This document shows positions 20,503-32,549 of a DNA stretch of 34,299 nucleotides, piece by piece. The notes beneath the pieces were generated by a model. That model was not told the origin of the DNA. It was given only the letters and a program-made list of their open reading frames with translations, and ran no database searches. Source of the stretch: Basidiobolus meristosporus CBS 931.73 (Eukaryota; Basidiobolomycota; Basidiobolomycetes; Basidiobolales; Basidiobolaceae). The first letter of the stretch is position 1. Every line of letters starts with the position of its first letter. Made by a program: the position numbers and the translations under genes. Location of the stretch: positions 1-34,299 of the forward strand of contig MCFE01000805.1 in the NCBI GenBank assembly GCA_002104905.1, written 5' to 3'.

Positions 20503-23500
20503 CTAAATGTTCATACTGACTAGTCCTAATTTTGACCTAAGATATTCAAACTTGTCTCTAGCTAATGGTTTGGTAAATATGTCTGCAATCATTTCATCTG
20601 TAGGACAGTAAACTAAGCTAACTAAGTTATTCTCTATAGCTTCACGTATGAAATGATGTCTAATATCTATGTGCTTGGTTCTAGCATGAAAAGTTGGATT
20701 TCTACCTAATTGCATACATCCTTGATTATCTTGAAATAAAGTAATAGGCGTTTTTTGACATAGGCCTAAATCTGTAAACAGCTTTCTCAACCACATTGCT
20801 TCTTTTGTAGCTTCACAGGCTGCCATATACTCTGCCTCTGTGGTGGAAAGTGCTATGGTTGGTTGCTTTCTTGAATTCCATGAAATTGCTCCTTTACAGT
20901 AAAGAAAAGTGTATCCTGTGGTGGATCTTCTGTCTTCTAAATTTTGTCCCCAATCTGCATCAGAGTATCCCACAAGATCTTGTTCTGAGTCCTTATAAGT
21001 GTATCTTAAGCAGATATCAGCAGTTCCTTTTAGGTATCTAAAAATCCGCTTAACTGCTGCAATATGATCAGATCCATAGTTCTGATTATGTTGGCTGACA
21101 ACTCCCACTGAATATGAGATATCTGGACGTGTTCCAAGAATGATATACATCAGACTGCCAACCATAGATTGATAAGGAAAGTTAGGGCTTTCAGATGGCA
21201 CCAAGCTCTCTTGATTTGGATGAGTTTTGACCAAGTTAAGGTTTGTCTCCATTGGGGTAGCTGCCGGCTTACAGTCTTCCATTTGGTACTTCTTTAGTAT
21301 ATCTTGAATATACTTGGACTGGCTTAGGGTGATAGTATGGGTACTTCTGTCTATGGAGAACTGAATCCCTAAGTAGTAACTAAGTTCTCCTAAATCAGAC
21401 ATCTTGAACTCCTTAGATAGGCTGGATTTAGTTTCTTCTAATGTTTCTAGGTTATTGGCGGCTATAATAAGATCATCCACATATAGAGCTAATAGAACTG
21501 GATTTGCTCTATCTGGCTTACAGTATATACTATAGTCAGCATTACTTCTTTTGAAACTCAGAGATTCCAGATAAGAATCTATCTTGCAATTCCAGGCTCT
21601 TGGTGATTGTTTGAGACCATATAGTGACTTTTTAAGCTTGCAGACCAAATGGGGGTTATCTTGGTCAACAAACCCATCAGGCTGGTCCATATACACGTCC
21701 TCATCAAGTTCTCCATTCAGAAATGCAGTTTTTACATCCATTTGATGAATAAAAAACTTATATTTGGCTGCAATAGCCAATATTAATCTGATGGAATTAA
21801 ACTTGGCTACCGGTGCAAAGGTCTCAGTATAGTCAAGTCCTTTTGTTTGAGAGTATCCTTTGGCTACAAGTCTTGCTTTGTATCTTTCAATTGTACCATC
21901 AGCCTTGTATTTTGTCTTGAAGACCCATCTGCATCCAATTGATTTTTGGTTGATTGGTAATTTGACTAAGTCCCAAGTTTGATTTTCCATCAGTGCCTGA
22001 TATTCCTCAGTCATTGCAGATCTCCAAAACTTTGTCTGAGGGCTATTTAGGGCCTCTTTTACAGTCTGGGGTTCATCAATATTGACTGAATAGGCATAGG
22101 CTAAGTTTGTACCCTCATTGATATAGTAATTTGGGCTATTTCTTGTCCGATTTGATCTCTGGGCATTTGATGCTGGAATGATCACTTCTGGGATATTCCT
22201 GGGCACTGATTCTGGCTGAACCACAGTTGTAGAGTCCTCTGGAGTGAAAAAATTTTCATTGCTTTGCTCTGATTCAATCCTGACAATTGGTGGACTTGAG
22301 ATCATATTTTTGTCATCATCTGATGTCATTTTTTGTGAAAATTTTGAATTTTCATCAAACAACACATCCCTGGACTTGATAAGCTTCTTTGCTTTGGTAT
22401 TGTAGAGTCTGTATGCCTTACTCTCATTGCAGTAGCCCAAAAATATGCATTTTTCACTTTTTGGCTCAAATTTTGACTGATTTCCGGCCAGTTTTTTGGC
22501 ATATGCTGTACACCCAAATATTCTTAGATGTTCTGCACTTGGTCTGTATCCATATCATGCTTCAAATGGAGTAGAATCACAAAGTATTCTGTTATAACTC
22601 CTACTTTTAAGGTATACAGCAGTGGCAACTGATTCTGCCCAAAAATCATAGGATAATTTTTGATCATGGATCATAGATCTTGCCATATCAATTATTGATC
22701 TGTTAGCTTGTTCTGCTACTCCATTTTGCTGTGGGGAGTAGGGTACAGTAGTCTCTTGCTTTATCCCATGAATTTTGCAGAAGTGGATGAAGAGTTTTGA
22801 GGTATATTCTCCACCATTGTCAGAGCGTTTTTTCTTGATTTTTTCACCAGTTTCTCTCTCCACCATGGCTTTAAACTCCCTGAGCTTAGACAGAGCTTCT
22901 TCCTTTCTCTCCATGAAGTAGACCCATGTGTATCTTGTATAATCATCAATAAAAGTGATTAAATACTTCATCCCACCTAAGGATAAATTTTGCATAGGTC
23001 CACACAGATATGAGTGAATTAGATCTAATTTTTTCTTAGTTTTGATCAACCCAGAGCTCTTGAATGGTTGTCTGGCTTGTTTCCCATATATGCAGGCTTC
23101 ACAGTGCTCCAAATTAGCTGGGGGATCAATTTTCACTCCAGAAATTAGCTGATCTTTGATCATTTTACGCAAATAATCAAAATTGATGTGTCCAAATCTC
23201 CTGTGCCAAAGCATTGGTGTTTCTCCATTTAAGTTACTTTTATTGGCTTCCAAATATGATGGAATATAAGTCAACTTGTATAGATTCTGATCTCTGATGC
23301 CCAAAGCAATATGGGCACCACTTTGATCAGTGATCCTGCATCCAGAATTGTCAAAACTGAAACTGAGTCCTTCTGCTGTGGCCTTGCTTACAGAGAGTAG
23401 GATCTTGGCTATTTCTGGTACATAGAGTACTTCTTCAAAGGTCAGTGTATGGCTTCCTTCACTGCTTCTAAGGTTTACTTGGATAGTTCCTTCTCCCACT

Positions 23501-24446
23501 GCATCAAGTGTTCTATTGTCACCCATGAAAACCTTCTTAATTGGAATTTCTTGATATTGGGTAAAAAGTTCTTTTAGGTGTGTAAAGTGTTGAGATGCTC
23601 CAGAGTCAATATACCATGTCTGAGAATCCTTGTTTGTGGTCATATTTAGTGCAGATATGAATAGCCTATCTTCAGTTGTTGCAGCATTTCCATATTCAGG
23701 CTTCTTTTGCTGATAATCTCTCTTTTTGAGACACTGGTCTGATGTGTGTCCTTTCCTTTTGCAGTAGTTGCAAAACAGGTTGCTGTTGCCTTTGTAGGGT
23801 CTTGGGTACCTCCTTTGTTGGTTATCATTGCTTATTAACGCATTTTCTTCTTCCTTCTTATTGGCGCTTGATTTTCTTAATTCTTCATCCAGGAGCCTTC
23901 CATATACGTAATTTAAGGTCAAATCTTCAGTTCTGGACTCTAGGGCTGATACAAGGCCCTGAAACTTGTCTGTCAGGCTATTCAGGATGGTAACTATCAC
24001 ATCCTCATCAGTAGTTGGTACGCCCACAGATTCCATCTCATCTACCAGCAGGGTAATTCTGTTAATTAGATTTTTCATTTCTTCTCCTGGCAGCATCTTT
24101 GTAGTAAAGAATTTTCTTCTCAGATACATTTTCTTGGCAGCTGAACATGACTGGTAGGTGTCTTCTAATGCCTTCCAGGCATTCTTTGCCGTTTTTGCTC
24201 TTGAGATTGAATTAGCAATTTGTCCTTGACATTAAGGCAAATGCAGTTAAAGGCACTTTGTTTTTTCTTCTGGTACTTTAAGGCTTCCTCTCCCATGCTT
24301 TTAGGAGGGCATTCTTCTCCCATGACAATATCCCAAAGGCCTCTTTCTTGTAGCAGCATCTTCATCTTCACCTTGCACACTTGGTAGTTAGATCCATCCA
24401 ACTTTTCAGCAGAGGGAAAAATTCCAGTAATAGCAGTAGTAGACAT
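20503..24446 (-). pseudogene. Copia Gag-Pol polyprotein with one frameshift, one stop and a mutated integrase
   Basis: Gag starts at the ATG 24,446 (MSTTAITGIFPSAEKLDG), a typical Copia gag N-terminus except that the usual Trp after NY is Cys. A one-base loss near 24,217-24,228 shifts the frame. From there the frame is open to 22,558: a knuckle CNYCKRKGHTSDQC, protease WYIDSGASQHF, HHCC region (HRRFGH...CEAC), integrase with RSDNGGEY and QNGVAE. The first integrase Asp in HSDLCGPM-type motifs is Tyr here (HSYLCGPM, 23,008-23,010). A TGA at 22,555-22,557 replaces the usual Trp after PFEA. The frame then continues to 20,503 with RT (MDVKTAFLNG, YVDD) and RNase H (YSDADW, STTEAEY, DNQG), all intact. 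It makes the retrotransposon's structural proteins and enzymes in one polyprotein. This copy could not complete its own cycle. Confidence 0.93.
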
Positions 24447-24460
24447 TACAAAGAGTGACA

Positions 24461-24477
24461 GCTTGGGGCTCATAACC
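24461..24477 (-). promoter_or_regulatory. Primer-binding site for a half initiator tRNA-Met
   Basis: Directly inside the 5' LTR the plus strand reads GCTTGGGGCTCATAACC, which resembles the anticodon arm of eukaryotic initiator tRNA-Met (GGGCTCATAACC, anticodon CAT). The coding-strand complement would pair with the 5' half of that tRNA, not its 3' CCA end. This is the Drosophila copia mode of priming. Confidence 0.75.
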
Positions 24478-24826
24478 TGTTGTAAGAGTCTTGGAGATAT
24501 TGGAAGTGATTGGGAGAACAAGTAGATTATGTGGTTTTCACTTAATGATTTATTGAATGTAAAAGTAGTTTTTATACTTTTACCTGGTCTTGGCATTACA
24601 AACACGTAGAATAGGTTAAGGAAGGTCCCAAAAACATGTGTGCAAAGTTTGGGGCTGTTTGGACAACTTTGAGAATTTTCATGTTCTGGGTACTTGGTAT
24701 TTTGGTGCAAATATTCTAAGTAAATCCCGACAAGGAATTTGGTCAGTATTCTCCAGGATTTGAAGGTAATGATCTAAGTGACTAAGTTAGGTGAATATTT
24801 AGGTGGAAATACAAATTTTTACAACA
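24478..24826 (-). repeat. 5' LTR of the Copia element
   Basis: 349 bp, the same edges as the left LTR. It holds the promoter for the minus-strand element. Confidence 0.95.
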
Positions 24827-24831
24827 GTTTA
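24827..24831. repeat. Target-site duplication GTTTA, right
   Basis: Matches 20,138-20,142. Confidence 0.9.
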
Positions 24832-25144
24832 TAGTGTGATACGCATTGATTTGCATTTATGTTAAAGAAAATATCCAAATATCAGATTTTACCTACCACA
24901 ATAGTGGTATCTAATTACGCATGTGATGCATATATTACAAGTTGGCAAGATCATCCAAGCCAACCTCATTGTGTCAGATTGTACTATAGTGTGCAAGATT
25001 GTTCCACATAGTGCAAAATTGTCTAAGAGCAATCCTGCCCACTGGTAGCTACAATATTGCACCCAATTATTCTTTGCAATTGTAGCTTGCTCCATACACC
25101 CTGGCACAGTACAATTGAACAGGTTTATTATACTAGCCTTATTG
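24832..25144. other. AT-rich region without recognisable feature
   Basis: Right flank of the Copia insertion. No gene or shared repeat was recognised. Confidence 0.45.
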
Positions 25145-25360
25145 CTGGATTCTGACAGCTGATCTAAATTGGATACACCTGTAGGACCAGTTATTCTCAT
25201 TGGGATCACATAACTGATCACCCACGTATTGCAGCTGCTTAGCTTCTTAATGCCCAAGGCAAAGGTGATTTCATATGCACATCTGTGCTTAGTATTTTGC
25301 TGCTTTTCCTGGCTGTCCTCCCATTCCAATCCATCACATCCATAAGGAGCTTTAAGGTTT
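25145..25360. pseudogene. Juxtaposed ORF3 (plus) and Tnp2 (minus) fragments
   Basis: 25,145-25,203 matches the ORF3 start region (CTGACAGCTGATCTAAATTG). 25,205-25,360 is the complement of the Tnp2 region at about 16,385-16,560 (minus-strand peptide with IKKLSSCNTWVIS). Both are short and broken. Confidence 0.5.
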
Positions 25361-25834
25361 CCCTATGAGAAATTATTGTGATGATCCCATCAAAAAGCCA
25401 TCACAGATGTAAAGTCCTGTGACTAAGAGGTACTGATCCTGTCAGGACACCATGCACAGAATGTTGAAAAATAATTTCACCCTGATTTCACAAAATATCT
25501 AGCCAAAATTTTTCATCACAACAATATATAAGTGGCTTTTGATTGGTTCCCAGCCAGTATGCTCACTTTCTGATCCCAGACACCTGATCACCTCCTACAT
25601 TTGTGTGTATTGATTGGCTATTGCCTCTTTTCACACTCCTTACTTCCTTGCTCAACCATTTCTCTTACTTTTCATGCCTACAAATTGTTTTTCTCCATTG
25701 TAACTTCAGTTGTAGCACAATTGCCAATTGAATTGACTCATACAAGTCCCCATTCCCTACACTAACATTAAGCCCAACCCCACACTCAATAAGTAACTCC
25801 ATTAATATCCACCACTCATTAAGTATTTCTGCTG
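25361..25834. repeat. R1 repeat, copy 3
   Basis: Same sequence and orientation as the copies at 6,133 and 16,926. As in copy 1 it is followed by ORF3 on the minus strand. Confidence 0.7.
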
Positions 25835-26395
25835 TAAAGCTCTTTTCCATGACCTTGATGGGAACCCAACAGCTTTAAGCCACTGTTTATTCACCAGTTC
25901 CCACTTGTCCTGGTCTTCAGCCAGCACTGCACGGTCTAGTACCTCATTGACCAGTCTTTTGAATAAATTCATGCAATATTCAAGTGCATTTTCTTGAGCA
26001 CTGCTCTTGAAAAAGTGCTGCAACCTCTTGGTGTGCCTAGTAATGCTCCAAAACTCCAACAAAAGCATTGTGATAGTCTTTCAAGTTTTTGATGTTGTAG
26101 CCTTGTCTGTGAGTGGGATCTCCACTCTGGCAACAATGGAGGATGTGGAGGCTGTGGTAGACAAGTTGCATTTCTCTGCAAACTCATCTACCTTGCTGGA
26201 ATGTAGCTCAACTGCCTGGGCTTCCAACTCTTGTGAATACAGCTGTTTTCTTCCCTATGAAAAATAATTTGGTCCCACAGGTGGATCCAATCTGGATCAG
26301 CTGTCAGGGTCTTGCTTAGAGAACATCATAATACCAGCAGCTTGGAATTAGTGACCCTCTTAACAATCTTATAATGGGATCACAACAGTGTTTTG
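25835..26395 (-). pseudogene. 'ORF3' repeat-encoded protein, best copy
   Basis: Reading leftward, the N-terminal region (KRVTNSKLLVL-like, DPDWIHLWDQIIF-like) lies at about 26,275-26,385. Next come STTASTSSIVARVEIPLTDK near 26,150, a helical DYHNAFVGVLEHY-type segment near 26,060, and KRLQHFFKSSAQENALEYCM and EDQDKWELVNKQWLKAVGF at 25,850-26,030. At least two frame changes and a stop break it. No family was recognised. Four other fragments in the window show that it is repeated, and its neighbours are Tnp2 and R1 pieces, so a mobile-element origin is likely. Confidence 0.5.
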
Positions 26396-27130
26396 CTAAT
26401 TTTACAATCAAACAAATGGATAAAGCTTGACAAGATTTGATTAGTGCTGTGACAATAATTGCATGGTATTGTTGCAATCTTTTTGCGCTCTACAACTATT
26501 TTTAGTGGATCCAACTGGCCAGGACTTCCAATTGCCTTATATGGCAAGACTCCTGATGGTATTTTGACAGCCTTGCAGCAAGACTCTGATGGCATTACAT
26601 CAGCAGTATGACAGCATACAGGTAGTTCTGTATGATGCTACCAGACCAATTTACCAAGTGGTATTTCCTTTTTATACCACCCCTTGTGCAATTCATATTT
26701 TCCACTGTAGAATCACCCCTCTTTATTTGCTTACCCACTACTACCTTGGGTATTCCACATATAGCTCAAATCAGAAGAAACTATGGCCTCCTGCTTATTA
26801 ACCTCTACAAACATGCACTCCTGCCACAATTGACATACTTCTATCACCTTAACTTTAGGGCTTTTTAGTGTGATACTTGCAAAGTTGCCATATACCTTGT
26901 ATTGCTGGTAACATATACATCTTGCAAACATATGCTTGGTTGATGCCACTTCTGCCATGAATACCTCCTGAATATCTGCAAAGAACTTCTTGGTATTTAG
27001 CCAATATGTACCTTCTCCTTGATGGTTGCAGCTAACCCAACTTTGCATTGCTTAACTGATTACCCACACATTGGGGCTGCTTAGCTTCTTAAAGCCATAG
27101 GCATGGGTGTCTCCATGAGCACATTTGTCC
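26396..27130 (-). pseudogene. Tnp2 C-terminal remnant, copy D
   Basis: Minus-strand codons at 26,731-27,048 read GTYWLNTKKFFADIQEVFMA, then MFARCICYQQYKVYGNFASI and SDLSYMWNTQG, the same block as 12,990-13,280 in copy B. The tail (PCNYCHSTNQ) is near 26,450. Toward 27,130 the Tnp2 homology ends exactly where an LTR begins. Confidence 0.75.
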
Positions 27131-27473
27131 TCAGTCTTGGAGATATTGGGAGTGATTTGGGAGGACAAGTAGATTATGTGGTTTTCACTTAATGATTTAT
27201 TGAATGTAAAAGTAGTACTTAAACTTTTACATGGTCTTGGCATAACAAACATGTAAAATAGGCTTAGAAAGGTCCCAAGGACATGTGTGCAAAGTTTGGG
27301 GCTGTTTTGGCAACTTATCTAAACTTTAGGTTCTGAGCACCTGATATTTTGGTGAAAATACTTTAAGTAAATCCCAACTAGGAATTTAGTCAGTACTCTC
27401 TAGGATCTGAAGGTAATGATCCAAGTGACTAAGCTAAGTGAATCTTTAGGTGGATTTACAAATTTTTACAACA
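27131..27473 (-). repeat. Solo LTR of the Copia family, edge-truncated
   Basis: From AGTCTTGGAGATATTGGG to TTTTTACAACA it matches the 349-bp LTR, lacking about the first 9 bp. It joins Tnp2 copy D at an AGT microhomology, and Tnp2 sequence does not resume on the other side, so there has been a rearrangement. Confidence 0.85.
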
Positions 27474-27534
27474 TATCTTTGATTATGACTGAGACTATTT
27501 GGTATTGATATTAGGTTGAGTGGAGTGTAGTAAG

Positions 27535-28232
27535 TATTGTGATCAGAACTAAATGTTCACTTAGCTTAGTCACCTAAGCCATAGTCTACAGATCTCAGCA
27601 AAGTCTGGCCAAATTCCTAGTGGGGATATACCTAGAATGTACTGTGGGAGTTTTGGAGATGTTTGAAGGGATTGGGAGCACAAGTAAATTATGTGATTTT
27701 GACTTAATGATTTATTGAATGTAAAAGTGGTTTTATACTTTTACATGGTCTTGGCAAAACAAACATGTAGAATATGCTTAGAAAGATCCCAAGCGCATGT
27801 GTACAAAGCTTATGGCTGTTTGGACAACTGAAAAAAATCTCATGTTCAGGGTACCTGATGTTATGGTGAAAATGATCCAAGTAAATCCCAATAAGGAATT
27901 TGGTCAGTATTCTCTAAGATTTGTAGGTAATGATCTAAGCAGCTAAGTTAGGTAAATATTTAGGTGGAATTACAAATTTTCACAACAGAATATTCTCTCC
28001 AAAATGTAGAGTATCTAGGATGTGAAAAATTATTGAGATGTCTAAACAGCCCCTAACATTGTACATATGTTCTAGAGATCTCCCTAAACATATTCTACAT
28101 GTATGTATTTCCAAGACCATGTAAAAGTGTAAATGCTACTTTTAAATTCAATAAATCATTAAGTGAAAACCAAACATTCTACTTGCTCCCCCCCCCTCAA
28201 TCACTTACAATATCTCCAAAACTCCTACAACA
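27535..28232 (+). repeat. Older solo LTR of the Copia family, opposite orientation, split by another LTR
   Basis: The reverse complement of the LTR runs from about 27,535 (TATTGTGATC) to 27,639. It resumes after a 348-bp insertion at about 27,988 and ends CTCCTACAACA at 28,232. A poly-C run near 28,190 and several deletions mark its age. Confidence 0.82.
27640..27987 (-). repeat. Solo LTR nested inside the older LTR
   Basis: 348 bp, TACTGTGGGAG...TTTTCACAACA, aligned along its whole length with the 349-bp LTR. The flanks GAATG (27,635-27,639) and GAATA (27,988-27,992) fit a 5-bp duplication with one change. Removing it restores the continuity of the older inverted LTR. Confidence 0.85.
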
Positions 28233-28480
28233 ATCACCTTCATTATGTAAGAGCATCACATATGCTTTCTAAACCACAGTTGTTACCACCAAAACTAATG
28301 ATCAGTTGATGCTCAATAAAATGGCACAGGAATGTTAGCAACCTGGGAGATCATATCATCTGCCAATGTGTTGCATATGAGAGCAATGGGTTAGAATAAA
28401 CCTCTGATGGATCATGGAGAAACCTAGGTTGCTTAGTGCCACTTGGCCATGGAGTTGACCACAAAAAATCGACAGGGATC
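28233..28480. other. Transition zone without recognisable feature
   Basis: The last AT-rich stretch before composition changes at about 28,470. No repeat shared with the window and no gene was seen. Confidence 0.45.
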
Positions 28481-28771
28481 CCTAGTTGATGATTGGCGAT
28501 CAAGTGGGGACACCCCGAAATTGTAGGGAAGCTACCACGGGCGACGGGTTTCTAGAAATTTCGGAGAAGAGAGTACAGAAGGCATATAAAGAACGGGACC
28601 CCGGTGCGAGGGAAGGGCACAAGAAAATGAATTCCGTTCAATTAGCAAGGTTGTCTGGATCCATCCTACGTGGCCTCCTTGTTACTAAACGGAATAGAGG
28701 GAATCGCCCGCGCGGGTGGACCCACCTCACCAGAGGGATGGATCCGGGTCGCAATAGGGCGGAGATTCATC

Positions 28772-28777
28772 TATAAA
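28772..28777 (+). promoter_or_regulatory. TATA box of the four-exon gene
   Basis: TATAAA within CATCTATAAATTCC, 65 bp before the chosen ATG, followed by a pyrimidine-rich stretch (CCCCTTCCTCCTCTTTCC) as in many fungal core promoters. Confidence 0.6.
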
Positions 28778-28841
28778 TTCCCCTTCCTCCTCTTTCCGGG
28801 AGGGATTCGAGAATCGATCGCAACTTCATTCAATTCGGTGT

Positions 28842-29547
28842 ATGTGCAGTGAATCTCCCTTTCCACCAGCTGGCGAGGACTTGTTTGGCCAGCGACTCCA
28901 AACGGTGCAACCGGACGCCAACCAGGTGATTTGAGGTTTGCTGCGTGAAGGATTTGGTTGGGCTGGATACTTATGAAGACCTGTTTAGAGAACGACCGAG
29001 GGGTCCGCCTGGGAAGGATTGCTTGACCAGGGGACAGATGGAAGAGGGATAAAGTGGAGGTTACAGAGTGACCAGGAGAAGCACATTAAAAGACTAGGTA
29101 ACTGGTATTGGTTGGCTGGTTGGGGCACCACTTGAGATTCACCAGGCTCACTTCCATTTTAGAGTTCCTGCATGAAAGAGCCAAATCCACCCCGAAGATC
29201 CCCAGCAACGAAGAGAGCTCAGGTAGACGGGAGAGGCCTCTCTTACGACCTTCCTCTGGCTAATACTTTGTTTAGACGAAGAACACGTCGCAGCCTACGA
29301 TTCTGAGGAAGAGGCCGACCCAGATGCCGCCAAGGTGGTGGCGGTAGACGAAGGCCTGTGGTTACTATGGAAGCATAACGACCTCAAATACTCGCCTCAG
29401 GGAGCGGAGCAAGATGCTACCGAGAACACCACCCTTATCCCCTCCAGCTCTGCACCGTCAACACCGGTCTACAAAACGGAAGGGCAGTTTTTGAGCTGGT
29501 TTGACCGACTCGGATTAGCCAACTGCTTTGGATGCTGCTCAGACTGA
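28842..29547 (+). CDS. Four-exon gene, unknown 174-residue protein
   Basis: Splicing 28,842-28,925, 28,989-29,097, 29,163-29,222 and 29,276-29,547 gives one open frame of 174 codons plus stop. All three introns (63, 65, 53 bp) are GT-AG and end in a TTTAG or TTTTAG. Phases agree at each junction, and the exon frames are blocked by stops unless spliced, which supports the model. The start MCSESPFPPAGEDLFGQRL follows a TATA box. The middle is charged (KHIKRLEFLHERAKS). An acidic Ser/Glu/Asp run spans about residues 80-102 (NEESSDEEH, YDSEEEADPD), then comes the aromatic DEGLWLLWKHNDLKY. A Ser/Thr-rich linker precedes a Cys-rich end, CFGCCSD. The terminal Cys cluster could be lipidated; that is a guess. 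No family was recognised, and no signal peptide or membrane segment is obvious. Confidence 0.7.
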
Positions 29548-29717
29548 TTAGCGTTGCTCAACTTATCCACGAATCAATCGAAGTACACCATCTAATCACG
29601 GTGCGCATCCAGTGTTTCGTGAATCCCCTCCCGCCCATTAAAATAGTCCCATCAATTCAATGGTAGAACACTTAAATATTTCCCAATTCGCACTCGTGTT
29701 GCCGCCCCAATGTACCC

Positions 29718-30389
29718 ATGCTAGGTGGCACGACATCTCGTCTCGCTACTGAAGACCATATAAAAGACCTACCCGTCCTAGCTCACCAACATTTACGCGA
29801 GCTGATTATTCCCTTGTTTATCTCCACATCAATGACCCAAACCCGCACGGAAGAGACCACGCCCAACTGGGTGATAAACTCTGTACCGGGCGTTCGACTT
29901 CTGCTGGACCTTCTTCTATTCGCCGCCGGGCTTATTCAAGCCTTCTGGCAGTATTTCCACCAAGTCAAGCGCCACGCCACCCTTACTTCCACCATCCACC
30001 CGACTTACTCATCGCTCAACGACCAGAGTCCTTTGGGGGTGGTCGAGAAATCCCCAGACTATGCTTTGGAGGTGGTCGAGAAATCCCGAGACTATACGCT
30101 GGTCGACATACGACCCGTGCCCATACAAGAGAAGCGGCCAACGGCCATCCCATTCATGTCCTACGCACAATCTGTGTGGTCGGTGGACAATCGGATTCTT
30201 GGCCAGCTCCGACAGCTGGAGCAGGCGCAGTCGTACCTGTTCAGATCGATCAACCTCCTCATAGATAGCCATGAGGGACTGGAGGATGTGGAAGAGCTGG
30301 TGGAAACCCTCAGCTGGGAAGACGACCTCTCCAACATCTCCAAAGCAAACCCAGCCCATCTTCTCATGCACAGAGCACAAGAGAGCTGA
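29718..30389 (+). CDS. Single-exon gene, unknown 223-residue protein with one possible membrane segment
   Basis: An open frame with balanced codon use lies 170 bp after the previous gene, in the same orientation. A hydrophobic stretch at about residues 56-78 (GVRLLLDLLLFAAGLIQAFW) could span a membrane. Residues about 106-127 hold a tandem repeat, VVEKSPDYAL then VVEKSRDYTL, from a 33-bp DNA repeat near 30,038-30,103. The C-terminal part is helical and acidic (SINLLIDSHEGLEDVEELVE). No family was recognised. A later Met at residue 39 is an alternative start. An AATAAA at 30,532 could end its transcript, which converges on ATP2. Confidence 0.6.
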   Translation: MLGGTTSRLATEDHIKDLPVLAHQHLRELIIPLFISTSMTQTRTEETTPNWVINSVPGVRLLLDLLLFAAGLIQAFWQYFHQVKRHATLTSTIHPTYSSLNDQSPLGVVEKSPDYALEVVEKSRDYTLVDIRPVPIQEKRPTAIPFMSYAQSVWSVDNRILGQLRQLEQAQSYLFRSINLLIDSHEGLEDVEELVETLSWEDDLSNISKANPAHLLMHRAQES

Positions 30390-30531
30390 TTGGTGCGTGC
30401 TCGTGACCTTGTTGGTACAACCAAAGCCGGCCCCAGCGGCGCTGTAAATTGTAGATGAGTGGCTCTCCAGCAAGCGAGAGGAACCGACCGTCTTTGTCAC
30501 ATAGTGGAGGAAATCAATCATGACCGGAAGA

Positions 30532-30537
30532 AATAAA
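30532..30537 (+). terminator. Polyadenylation signal AATAAA
   Basis: AATAAA 143 bp after the stop of the 223-residue gene, in the 345-bp gap between two convergent genes. Confidence 0.45.
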
Positions 30538-30734
30538 TCGAGGCCCATCGTTGTCAGATATGTTTAATACCGTTTGTAAATGTTGAAAATACAAAAATTA
30601 CATAGCATCACCAATGGTAGGTTTCAAACGTTATATATTTATGATGTGAATGTAAACTGGAATGAAAATGACGAGTGGTAGAAGTATGAGTGAGATATGG
30701 GGGCTAAAGTTAGTGTGGCTGGGGGAGATCAGAT

Positions 30735-32412
<1,678 letters not shown>

Positions 32413-32544
32413 GATTACAGTTGGAAATAAGCTGTAAGAACAAAGGAACGTCAAGAACTCAGCGAAATATTATCTTGATGGACAAAAATTTTGGGTGCGA
32501 GGAGAGTTGGATTGTTCCAGGGCCAGCCCATGAAATCCCCTCCT

Positions 32545-32549
32545 ATTGG
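32545..32549 (-). promoter_or_regulatory. CCAAT box upstream of ATP2
   Basis: CCAAT on the coding strand, about 135 bp before the ATP2 start. The Hap/CBF complex binding CCAAT drives many fungal respiratory genes. The match is only five bases, so the assignment rests on position and gene class. Confidence 0.4.

Larger units (their letters stand above)
20143..24826 (-). mobile_element. Near-complete Ty1/Copia LTR retrotransposon (4,684 bp)
   Basis: Two LTRs of equal length (349 bp) begin TGTTGTAA and end TTACAACA (plus-strand reading). They enclose a primer-binding site, a single gag-pol reading direction in the Copia order (protease, integrase, RT, RNase H) and a purine tract. A perfect GTTTA duplication flanks it. 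By eye the LTRs differ at about 11 substitutions and 2 single-base indels, mostly transitions, so the insertion is not very recent. Solo or truncated LTRs of the same family occur at 27,131-28,232 and a pol fragment at 17,738. Confidence 0.96.

Noticed and set aside
24461-24477. Possible tRNA gene fragment (initiator Met anticodon arm)
   Set aside because: Only the anticodon arm is present and it abuts the LTR exactly, so it is a primer-binding site, not a tRNA gene.
1-28470. CRISPR-like or other regularly spaced arrays
   Set aside because: Repeats here are long, few and diverged, with no regular spacers; all are explained by transposons or tandem duplications.
28486-28776. 96-codon frame at the start of the GC-rich region
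   Set aside because: Overlaps the TATA box of the four-exon gene and has low-complexity charged composition; more likely promoter DNA.
30009-30548. 179-codon open frame opposite the 223-residue gene
   Set aside because: Antisense to a more plausible frame; no motif and no promoter signal.
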